A stretch of DNA of 64,000 bases. It comes from Rachycentron canadum. Its lineage: Eukaryota > Chordata > Actinopteri > Carangiformes > Rachycentridae. This document shows, in pieces, positions 15,101-27,100 of the stretch (positions are counted from its first letter, which is position 1; each line of letters opens with the position of its first letter). Made by a program: the position numbers and the translations under genes. Below the pieces are notes generated by a model that was not told the origin of the DNA, made no database searches, and saw only the letters and a program-made list of their open reading frames with translations. The stretch spans positions 9,854,816 to 9,918,815 of the forward strand of contig CM076660.1 of the NCBI GenBank assembly GCA_038496675.1. Reading direction: 5' to 3'.

Positions 15101-18100
15101 CAAAAGCAGACAAAGTAAAGGAGAATTTCTCTCAAGGGATCAATAGTGTATAGTGCCCAAAACAAACAAAAAAAAACTGTTACTCTATAGATACATCTCA
15201 TAAAAGATGTCCAGTAACCAGACAAGGGAATTTATGAATTAGCTTTGAATGTTTATGCTGTTATGTTGCTGCCAGTGACAGACAGAATGGACAGAATGAT
15301 CTAATGTGTTTGTGGTGTCCGTTGCCATTTGAAATACCACAGTTCTTTCCATGAGTTAAAAAAGATAATGTAAAACCTGTGCATTATACAACCCATTACA
15401 TGGCTTTTTACTAAGGAGATAAATCACTTGGCCTCGAGAAAGGGCGGAAAAATGGAACTGTACAGACTCGGGCTCCAGTGCAGCAGAGCTATGATCATAA
15501 AACTGCCAATAGCTAGAAAATAATCGCTACAACTTGACAGAAATGTTACCCCAGTAACCAAAATGAATACATTATGATTGATGCTCAGCTTCTTAGCAAC
15601 CAGACAAAGTTTTGTGCTGTTGAAATAAATTCCAAGCAATAGTTTAAAAATTTCCATTTTCTCTATATCTGGACCAACCAAGGAAAGAGCCTGCTATGAA
15701 CTGTCATTAGCTTTTATGCTCAAAATGGATATCATGGCCACAGAGTCACATGATTTAGGTGTGAAATGGCACTTGTGCATTTTGAAACTGCAGGAAGAGG
15801 AGCTGTTGTTGTATCTCCTGTTGTGGTGGTTACTATCAGTAGAGAGTCATGCCAAAGGCAAAGCGTTTGCTGGTGCTGAGCTTGCTCCAGTCAGCACATC
15901 CACAGCACATAGGCTATGTTTTCATCAAACTGTACAGTCTTACCTAAGGGGCTCTAAACCCTCCACACCCCCTCTCTTCTCTCTGAGAGGGAAAATTTGA
16001 GGATGTTTTCACAGGTTAGCTATGACTAAGCCCATACTCACGCCCTCTTTTATTTTCACCTGTATAATTTTATCCCCATAAAGAGCCTCATGAAACCATC
16101 ACTGCATGAATTAGTTTGTGATATGGTGCTGCTGGGCTTTTTCCTCACTGCCTCCTTCCTGAATACAAATAATAATTTACAAGGCCTCAGTGTGAAGAGG
16201 AAAGCTTTTATGTATGATGCTCCACCAAGTGTCATTGGGGGTTAGTGGAATGTACAGCTGGTGTAGGAAACATCTTTAACCACTTATGTGAAAAATAAGT
16301 TTGGGGGAGGAATGGCTGAAGTTGTTGGTTCATGTCTATGGGTGTGGATGTTTATGGGAATAGTTGAGCCAGTTTTACATCAGTGTTGCTGCTGCGCTCA
16401 AAGTTGTTATAGTGGAAATGTCCGGAAGTTTTTTTTGTTTTTTTTTGTTTTGTTTATTTAAATCACATTTATTTAATAAATGGTCTTTGATTGACATCTA
16501 CATTTTATCAAAATGATTTGTGGTTTAGGGCTGTGTGATGTTGATCTTTGAGAACAGAACTCATCAGGAGTGTCTACCACAGATAGCTGATAATCATTTG
16601 AAACGTCATCCAGACAAGGATTTAGCTTTGGGTATTAAGGCAACTGCTGACACAAACCTGAACTTGACTGTAGGCACAAAGGTGGCGCGGCTGACAAGGT
16701 GAAACTTCATGTTTTTCTTCGGGAAGAGCTGAATCAGCCCCTTCTGTTGTACAACAGACGCTTTAACCTGATTCATGGAATTTCCCTGGTTGTGAGGTCT
16801 TATGTTTTCATTCAAGTCAGGAAAAACAGTCGGATAAAAAGAAAAGAGAGAGGGGAAAAAAAACATGAAATCAGGGATTGTTTGCAAAACCAAGAGTAAG
16901 ACTGCTGATCCAGGGTGACTAGCTAGGTCGCATAGCTTGATGAAATGCATCACATCAGAAAGTCAACAAAGTAATACAGCAATTTCCATCTGACCTTCAT
17001 TAGTCAGTATTCAAAAGATTTGAAAGGCTCTGTTTGTAAATAAAAGCCCTTAGATTTAGCACAAAAAATTGCTCTAAATATCCTTTATTCTGGGCCCAGA
17101 AAATACAAAAAAACACTGAATGTTTTTTTAACAGCCGTGTTTGATTTTTTTTTTTTTTTTTTTAAAGCAGATGATGCTTTTCAGATGTAACTGACACGAC
17201 AGTGTAACATCTTAAACCTTCCTATGTTGCTTCACAAGATTGATGAGCCCTATTTTCTGTGAAAGGTACAGTCACAATGTACTGTACCTTTTAGAGGAAC
17301 ACGTTTCCATTACCTACTTTTCCTTGGAGAAAACACACATGCGCACACACACTCACACACATGCAGACACAATTACCTTAATGCTGCCTGCTGTAAAGAA
17401 CACCCATAAAGTCCATTTGCTGTAATGTACCCCGATCCTCCCTCCCGTCTGCTCCCTGGGGAGAATTGTAATGAGTGGACGGGCCACCGCCTGACACAAG
17501 CAGAGGGATAAATCCGATGAGAGGATAGCCAGCTCTCTGACCTCAGGCACAGCATTGCATTCTGGGCTGTGGGGACCAGACATTGGGAGAGTCACCAGTA
17601 AAAAGTCTTAAATCAGCTGCTTTATGTCTGTGCTACAAGATCTGGATGGCGCTACTGTAAAAAGGGAGATGTTTTAAGTCACGTTGGCACATAATAATCT
17701 AACGATATTAAATGTACTATGAATCAACAAACATGTATGGGGCGAACACATCTCATCTCTACTCTTTACGACTTCGTTAATGGAAAACACTGAATATACT
17801 TTGGCCATGGCAACAGTCCCACTCCTTTATTTCATCACAAGTTGTTGGCATGAATTTATGGTCAAGTGTGACAAGGTAAATGTGGCACATGGGACAAGGA
17901 CACCTTGGTTGTGTATTTGGCTTCCAGTCCATGTCTGCCAGTCCTGCAATTATATCAGTGTGTCAAAGAGGAGACAGACAGAGACTCTGCTACCTTAAAG
18001 GACGGAACTGAAACACTTAGGAGTATTAAAATCAGAGGTAGTGGCCAACAGAGGCAACGTGATGGATAGCATTGAGCTTTGCCTGCCAGCAAATGGAAGG

Positions 18101-21100
18101 AGGAGAAGGAGTGGCCTAGCTCCTTCAGCAGTAAGAGAGATAGTCAGCGTAGGGTCATTGGCAGCACTTATTCTGTCTTATGGTTTGAGGGATCAAGCCA
18201 TATAGGTGATTATCTGTGTCACTGCTGGCCTTAAGAGATTTGGTTGAAAGAAAGTGAGAGGCAGATAAGGAGAGGCAGATAAAGCCCAGACTCTGGAAAG
18301 AACAAAAAAAAAAAGGAGAAGGAGGGAGTCTAGAAAATGAAACTGTGCAGTACCATGATTAGGTGTCTGTGCGAGAGAGCGATCACACCAATAAAGAGGA
18401 AACTGAATGTGGCTGTTTGTCTTTCATCTCCAGCTGTGTTGTCAGGGCTCATCTCTCTGCTGCTAGTGATCCTTCACAGCGGAATAAGATGAGGGAGGAA
18501 GGTAGATGAACCGGATCAGTGAACTCAGCTCAGGACCAGAGACAGGGAACAGATCCAGCTGGTGTGATTGAAAAACACTTTACAAAGAAAATATAAAAAC
18601 TGATATAAAACTTATTCTGAAATAATTTTTTTGTTTTGCTTAGTAGTTAAGTTGAACTCTGACAAATGTCTGGCATATGACCATTAGATAAACCAGTTGC
18701 TCCATGGCTTTTCTGCAGTACTATTACGTTTTCAAGCATAGGAGGGTAAACTGGATATAAAATGAGGCCAGACACTCATTGAAAACTATATTCAATCTCT
18801 GGTTGGCTTCCATTTACACTGAAATGATTGTAATTGTCAGTTTGTGTGAGTACACAACTAAGTTTCCTGCTATGCTTTGTGCCTGCAGGCCCTCATTCAG
18901 CTGCCAGTTTACATCTCCCAGTGCGAGGAGGTCAGAGTATTTTTTGAGACCAGACCTGAAGACCTCAACCCACCCAAGGAGTAAGTACCACACATGGACG
19001 CACGCACATCCTCTCAACAGTTTGAAACGCTCAGACGCACACACGATGGGAAACACCCATCATTGTTCCACCTGACTCATGTCATGTCATGTCATGTCCT
19101 GTCAGTTTACCCTTACTCTGCCAGTAATGAACATTCATTACATCCTCTAATGGATATGATTTCATACTATTGCACAACTTCCTGTTGGAGTTTTCAAGCA
19201 TAAATATACTTAATGGGTTTTTTTTTTTTTTTTAAATGCTGAGTTTGCATTTAAGCGTGTAGCTGTGGCTCAGTTCAGCCACCAGTACCCAGACAGCTGT
19301 GACTGCACGGCTGCTCTGAAGCTGTGCAGACCTGTTGTCTCTTGTAAATTTCACTCCACACATTAACGTCATATCCAGCGCTGACAGTTACTATGTGCTA
19401 AAACTAAGACATCAGTGGGCAATGAATGCCTGCCTCCAACACACACACATACGTGTTTATACACACAAAACTTCCCACATGGGCCACGGTTGCAAATGTG
19501 TTGTTATTAAAGTTAGTAGCACCTTGAGGGCAGTGGAGGTTATGGGTGGCTGATTTAATAGAGACCCATAACACAGGGCTCACATTTAACCCTTGAGATG
19601 GTTTTTACACCAACAGCTGTCATCACATACTGATGTATGGCACTGGCCGCTGAGGGGTTGGCTCAGTCAGCAGGAAAATTAGTTGACAGCTTCTGTTATA
19701 TATGGCAGGAGTTCATGTTGGGAAAGCAGGATGGTAGTGTGTAAAGAGAAGAGCAAGTTTTTTTTCAATTTGCAAGACATGGTCACAAAATCTTGCTCAG
19801 ATAAAACCCTTAAGCAAGGCACTTTCTCTGGCATGGCTCACGTGTGTCCAGTCACCTTGACATTTGAACTATAAAACTGCTAAGCCAGAAATTACAAAAT
19901 ATAGCTTCACTTTTTCTTTTTTTTTTTTTTTTTTAACACTGCGGCTCCAGGTACATTTGATCCAAAAGCCCCTGTGTGTAGAGTCTTTGTGTTTATCACA
20001 TATTTTAAAATGTTGTCCTTTCGGTTGGAACAAAAATGAGACAATCCCTGTGTGACCTGTGTTTATTCAGCCTTTTATGCACTGTGTACAGCTACTACAG
20101 CAAGGATTTTATAGTACTACATATTGTGGCTTTGATTTTCATTTTCAAAGTGTTTAGCAAATGACATTATGTAATTTAACATCTCAACAAAGCCGCACAA
20201 CATTTACATCGTACTTGCTTATGCTTCCTATTCACATCCCCTTTGCTCAAGGACGCAGAGAAGACATACAGTAGCTGACATGGGGATGGAGATGAGTACT
20301 TGCACCATCTGTAATGTAGATGTAATAAATGTCACATTGAAGTGTGCTGTCTGTTGCCGTCACATAATTTACCAAGCTTGCCGTGCTGCGCCGGCTTGTG
20401 ATAACAGAATCGGATATCTGTAAATGTGTCAGTCAGCAGAGGTGTCTGTGAGGCAACATAACACCCTTTAACTCTCCCACAACACAACACTGGATATCTG
20501 TGTGCAATAATTATGAAAGTACTTTCCTCACTTGAGCATGGTGTTATTTTATTGTAGCTGTGCAACACGATACCGCCATCCCTGATGTTGAACTACCCAG
20601 ACTAGACCAGACTAAATGTTTGTACCGTTAATTACAGTAGTGTGAAGTACATTGACTTTTCATCACTTTTTTTTATATCACTGGTATAATACAGCAGGAC
20701 AAAGCAATTTCCTATGTGCTCTTTGATGTGTCAGTCTGTAGTGGTTGTCTATCAGGTATATGATGTTACTCTAAAATGGGGGCGGAACTTGTCTCATAGT
20801 CAATGGAGATCATGTCTGAAAGATTCAGCAGTTGAGCTGTAGGTATAGTTCCTGACAGTTAGACCTTTCTCTCTTTCCCTCACACACCCACTTTGTCTCC
20901 CATCCTCCCTTCTTGAGGTTGCCAAGGACACATACCTCCTTACTCCTCATACAAAATCCCAAGCATGTGCTGGGAGAAGCAGGAATGAGAGGGAGCATTT
21001 ACTTGAGGTGGATGAATATAGGAAAGACCTTGGTTTGTCTTTTATTGAAATTGGATTACGGCTTTCTGCTAGTGCAGCCCGTTGTTTGGCTGACTGACAA

Positions 21101-24100
21101 CAAGGGCTGGTGTACAGACACAGCAGCCACTGTGGGAGAAGATTTATCATGGCCTATAAATCTGCTGCACTGAGTGGCACATCTTGGACTTTCTCCTTAA
21201 GAGCAGTGAAGTTAGAGGAGAGGAAAAGCAGTATGTGACTGCAAAGAGGAAACAGAAGGTCAGAAGCAGACAAGAGGCGAAATGGCAAGTGTGTAGAAAA
21301 GAGGAAGTGTAGCACCAAGGATGGAATCAAGAAAGCAAAAAGTAAAGTAGATTGTGGGTCAAGATTGAACTATGTATAATGTACTATAGAAGTTGCTTTG
21401 ATAGATGTCACCATATATCATTATTATTATATCTTTACTGTAACAGAAAACCAGTGTGTACACGTGACTACATAGTTGTAGTTTGTTCTTCCATTTCTCA
21501 TGTCAGTGGCCGACTTATGAGTCAACCGTGTTTGTCTGTTGGGAATTGTCCCGTCAAAATTGAAACTGAAGTTGGTACGAAGGTTAACATTCTTTTTTTT
21601 GTAACTAGAACAACATGAAAACTGAGGGTGGCAGGATTCATTTGATTTGACACTGTAAAGTAGGAAGAATCATATTAGGCCAAAGGTCAATTATGAGCCG
21701 TGGTTTTACTTAAAAACAGGCAAAGACAACACACAAACTGTTAACACACATCGTTGCCCAATAACAATCCAAATCATTGGTATTGCCTTGGTTGGCTCAG
21801 GCAGGGATTTCTTTTTATAGAACGTTAATGGGCGCACTTATGGGTAAAGATTTATTAAGACCTAAGCCTTCGCAATTAACAGTTATGTCGATTGAACAGT
21901 GCTTTTTTGTGGCTAAGAGCGTTCATGTTGATTCAGGGAAGCAAACAAGGAGCAGCTGCCAAGGAAAATGATTAAGGGAGATGAAGGAGTGAGAGGAGTA
22001 TACATGGAAGATGTAAGCTGGAAAAAGAGAAGGCGATGCAGGGCCATAAAGCAAGGGAGCAATATTTAGATAACAAAGAGTCAGAGACAGAGCAAGTGAG
22101 AGAGTAAGACACTGAGCATTAGCCACCATTGACTTTTCAGGGAATCTGCCCATTGAATCAGCTCCTGACTGCTTCTGCAGAGTGATGGTCTATTTATCTG
22201 GCTAATGTCTAAACCAGACACAGCAGATGCAGTATTGAATTTAGCATCAGCTCATCTACAGTCTCCTTACTCACACTGTCTCTCCGCCTCTCCACTCTCT
22301 GATTCAAGACAGGTTCGTTTCTCATTCATCAGATGTTGCATATAAACGGATCAAAACAGAAAAATGATAATATGAGCAGTTATTGTTGACTCTTTGCTGG
22401 AGGGCATCAGTCCTCTGTTGTGTTGTTGCACAATGTCAATTTAGTCAATTTAGTCAATATAGTTTGTTTAAAAAGCATCATTAGTGCCAGATTGCTATAA
22501 AATTAATTGAAAACAGCAACAACAGTAGCAGCATAATGAAGCAAGTGCAAGGACTAAACATCTTCTTGTAACACAAGAATACACACTTCATTTCTTTACA
22601 AGGGTCATTCTTGCAAAATATAGACTTAACTTATATAAGTTATTAGTGAAAGCAGTGAGTCTGAATTAGGGCAGCAAGTCCATCTTTTTTTTTTTATTTC
22701 AAGATATTCAGTGACACCCGAGTTGATATGAATTATTATGAATAATTAAAATAGTATTTTTTTTGGTCAGGAATATATCCTTAGCTCTGCAAATTGACCC
22801 ATTTCCAGGTAGTAATGTGGTGATTTTTTCTCATTACCAGGGAACCCATTGGAAAGAAGAAATCAGGTAAGATGCAGCTTTATTTTGTGTATTTTAAATG
22901 AAAATGGGGTGAGGTGGCCTTTCTCATTGTGTTATTTTGTCTTTTGGAAAGAAAGAAAAGAGTGCATAAATGTAATCGGGTAATTTTCTTGATGACTACA
23001 AGCTCTCTACAAATCACCTGTAGTACATGACATTATCTCCATCTAGTGGTCACTTAGTTTTACACAAAAAGCACTGATTCCACCAACAGTTGTTCTTGTT
23101 ATATTAACAAAGATATTTTCTCTCTGTGCTGTTTTTTTTTTTTTTAATGTACCAGTTACAAAGAAACCACTGTTGCTATTGTTTCATTTTATATCCTGTC
23201 TTTCCTCTTCACTCATCTAATATTCTTAAGTTGCATCCATGTCATTTTTTTTCAGTTTTCTTCTCCATTCATTTTCCTTTCCATCAGGGTTTGTGGAGAG
23301 AGCGTCTACTTTCCTAAAGCGAGGTAGTAAACATGCTGTCATGGTTGGTCGTGCTGTGTGTGTGACCCAGTGGGTTGCTAGTGGGCTGTTCCCCCTCTCC
23401 CTCCCTGGCCTGGGCAGGTGGGACGTGGCTCTGTTGAGGGCTTGCATTGGTTCTCTATATGAATCATACATTGCAACTGATGGACTTAAGTGCCTGTGTG
23501 GCTCATTTCTTTGGGTGTATTCAAGTATCTTATATTGGGACAGAGTATAGAAAAGACAGATGCAGGATTTTTATATCGCATCTACATTAGAGGGATTTAT
23601 TCTATACTTCATATGTATTCAGCATCAGGCAAAATCAGGGAGATTGAAGTTAATTATCTTCCAGTATAGAATCTTAGAGTTGGAAGTAACTGGTTGAGTT
23701 CAATGGAGCCGTTTCAATTTGTGTGTGCAAAGTATCATTCAAATGGACAAGGAATCATAAGATACCAAAAGCTAAACCAAGCTATTAAGTCTTAAAATGG
23801 CAAAATCCTTATTAATTCATATTTCTTAAGTTTTCATATTCCTTTAACTGATTTTTTTTCCTTCTCTGAATTAAACTACAATTGCACTACTCCTATTCAC
23901 ATTTCTGACAGAATTGAGAATATAGTGCAGATAACTTTGAAAAAAAAAGATATGGCCATTTGATTATTATAAATCAAATCATCTATTTTGCTGCTGATCA
24001 CTGAAAGATGTTCATGGAAAGCTGAACTGTGTTTTATAAGCCTAAAAAAAAAAAAAAAAAAAAAATTTTTTGCAGGCTGGCTTGATGCTAACACTGGTGG

Positions 24101-27100
24101 TGGGTCTTGGTGGTGCTGGTTTGTGTCTCTGTGGAAATCACAGGCACATTGATGATTGACTTAACCCGTGACACTTTCACTTCATCCACTCCCATTCTCC
24201 AAATATCCTTTTTTACCCCTCCGTCAGCTTAATGTTTCCCTCAATACATCTCTCCAATCACATCTGCTACCTCCTCTGCTTCAGTGTCTGGGGGAATCTC
24301 CATACTGTAGATAAGCCTCCTCTTACACCAGTTTAAACCTTGTAATCAGTAGTTCAGTAACAAAAATTTTGACCTTGGAATTATTGTTGGCAGTTCATCA
24401 GAAAGGAGTTGTTCATTTATCTTAGCTCTACAGATGATTTGTAATGATCATATAATAATGATAATAAGAGTCATAAAAAAAAAAAGGCCAAGCCGCACAA
24501 ACGTAATGTAATGATTCCAAGTTCATTGACAGCCCCTTAATATCACATATTACTAAAAATCCCCAATGAATAACAGGTAATAAGAAGAGGCTTTTTTTAC
24601 ATAATGGTGATTTTGGCCAAAGCTTGCCTAAGAAAGGAGCCAGAGAGAAAAGAGCTAAATGAGCCTCTTCTCTGATTTGTTCGCCTTGACAGGAGATTCA
24701 ACCTCAGCAGACCCTCTGCTCCTCGACCAGTATGTGGCAGTAACAGACTATGAAAAACAAGAGAGCTCTGAGATCAGCCTGCATGTGGGCCAGGTGGTGG
24801 AGGTCATTGAGAAAAACGAGTCCGGTAAGTTCTACACCACATCCAGTACAGTATTCAATTATTTTCTTCAGTTTAGACTGTTGGTTTAAATCATGGCTTT
24901 GGTTGACACCAGGCTAAACCTAATGCTGTAGTATCATAGTGTTGAATATAAGTATTAGATTAAATATTAAATGGAAGGGTCACACATTACAGCAGTGATA
25001 TGCCGTGAATCTTTGAATGAGACAAATTCTATCGGTATCAACTGTTTATATTCTGCCCATTCAGGGTGGTGGTTTGTGAGTTCAGAAGACGCCCAGGGCT
25101 GGGTTCCTGCCACCTGCCTCGAGGCACAGGATGACCCTGATGACTTCAGTCTTCCAGGGGAAGAAGGTACATAAAGTTTTCCCTCCGGGGGCCATTGATG
25201 TGATTCAGTATTGTGAAGGACGTAAAGAGCATTTAACTCCCAAACCTGTACATGCAAGTTCTTTCTTACTTCTTTTATCAAATAGAGGTTAAACTTATGT
25301 GCAATTTTAACAAATAGTTGACATTTTGACAATGTGCTGTGTTTGCTGCTGTTTTTCTGTTGTCTTATAAAGTGCAGCACACATCATGTGTAGTGCCACA
25401 TCATTTGGCAAACAACATCTTTGCACCAGACTCTGATATAAGATATAAATAGAAGTGTACAGCAGTCAAATATATAAAAGAGGTTAAGCTTCAACAAAAC
25501 AAATAGACTAAATCATTATTATTATTATAAGTTCCATTTTAAAATAAATAAATAAATAAATAAAAAGTTATGTAGATGCTTGAAGAATGATATTGTAATG
25601 ATACTGTAGAGCACATAATAGGAGCCATACTAATTTAAGATTTGTACCAAGGCAAAATGCTAATTACAGACCATATTTCATAGTCTTGGAGAGCCTGAGA
25701 AGTATGTGTGGACATTAAGCAGGCTGCCCTGTGGTCACTGGGAGGGTCACTCCTAAGAGCCCTGAAATCACTCAGATCTAACATCCACATTCACTGACAT
25801 TATTACAGACATCTAAAAGTATGATGTATGTATGTATGTATGACAAAAAGAGAGGGGAATAAAATACAAACTGAACAAGTGCATAAGGTCCAGTCAAGTT
25901 ATTCCAGTGCTAGTTTCTCTGTAATGAGTGAGGTTTAATTAAATAGTGCAAAGATGATGCTCAAAGCCAACGTTGCCTACACATCAACACCTACATACAC
26001 ATTTGTTAACTGTGTACTATGTGGTTTATCAACTACTATTAAAAGAACAAATTATAAATAAATCTACCTATCACCTAAAGGACAAAATAAGTGGTTTGAG
26101 ACTTGAAAGGTGATGCAATGGAACATGATTTAAAAAAAAAAAAAAAAAAAAGTTTTGCACAAATAAAGATGGTTCAGCAAATTGTTCCCATTTACTAACA
26201 AATAATCTGTCTAGGTACCAAGCTTGCTCGGAGTGCAACCTTAATTTCTTATAGGTCCACCAATACTGAAAATGTTTTCATTTGGGATGAAAAGATCACC
26301 AGGATGACATGTAATGTTCACTTCCTATTTTGCCCCACTTACTGTACTGGGATCAGTGCCTCGGAGATTCTGGTCACTGCCAAGGCACGTGGGTCGTCGC
26401 AGAACTTTAGGGGATCTATTCAGCACAGGCTTTGGGCAAGGTGGAGCGCACGCCTTTCTTTTCCCCCCTATTCTAAATGTGTGTGCACACACGCATACAC
26501 AACTGTGTGCATGGTGGTTATGTGTATGCATGATATATATGCTGCATGAGAGACCCAAGCATGTAAATTAAATCCTTGCATGCAACGTGGATTGTGTAAT
26601 TGTGTGTAATAAAAATCAAATGTGTATCATTTCAATTAACCAGCATTAATAATAGATCAGTGCAGTAGATTTACATCTCTGTAGTCAAAATAATAATAAA
26701 AGATGTAGTAATCACCGCATTTCTAGTACAGTAACAAGTTTGTCCTGTTTGTGGCCAGTATTTGTGGAGGATGTATGTGTGTTTTGTGTGTTGCACAAGT
26801 GTCTATCTTAAATCTTCTCACTCCGTAAGATGCTGCTCAAGCCTTGCCTCATTTCATCAGTTAGCTTAAGTAAAACCAATGTGGCAACTACAGGATCTCA
26901 TCCTAAGACACACAGGGAGAGGGTTGTGTTGGACTAAGTATTTTGAAGTGCGTGCTTTGTCTCCAAAGCTTTTACCCTATAGCATCATTTATTTGTTCTC
27001 CCCAAATTGTGAAACCACATAGCAATCTTCAAAACAGACATTATGTTCTCATATTTTACACTATTGTCTTTTTCTGAATCTAGAAGAGAAGTATTCAGTG

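Larger units (their letters stand above)
22867..24692 (+). other. SH3PXD2B intron around a candidate cassette exon
   Basis: The intron lies between the small linker exon and the first SH3 exon. It holds the candidate 36-base cassette exon at 23288-23323, a CTCF-like site with one mismatch at 23036-23049, and an A-run at 24043-24063. Confidence 0.75.
25167..27083 (+). other. SH3PXD2B intron, 1.9 kb, holding a candidate cassette exon
   Basis: The intron lies between SH3-1 and SH3-2 exons. It contains A/T microsatellites (25514-25528, 25542-25566), an ATGT repeat (25824-25842), an A-run at 26132-26151, the candidate cassette exon at 26357-26440 and a cluster of GCATG motifs at 26508-26582. Confidence 0.8.

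Noticed and set aside
15716..16000. 94-residue frame in the third visible SH3PXD2B intron
   Set aside because: No similarity recognised, no suitable splice sites, and a leucine-rich stretch produced by CTG/TTG-rich sequence.
18256..18283. Tandem AGATAA (GATA-type) sites
   Set aside because: Created by a 14-base tandem duplication; two such sites alone do not support an enhancer call.
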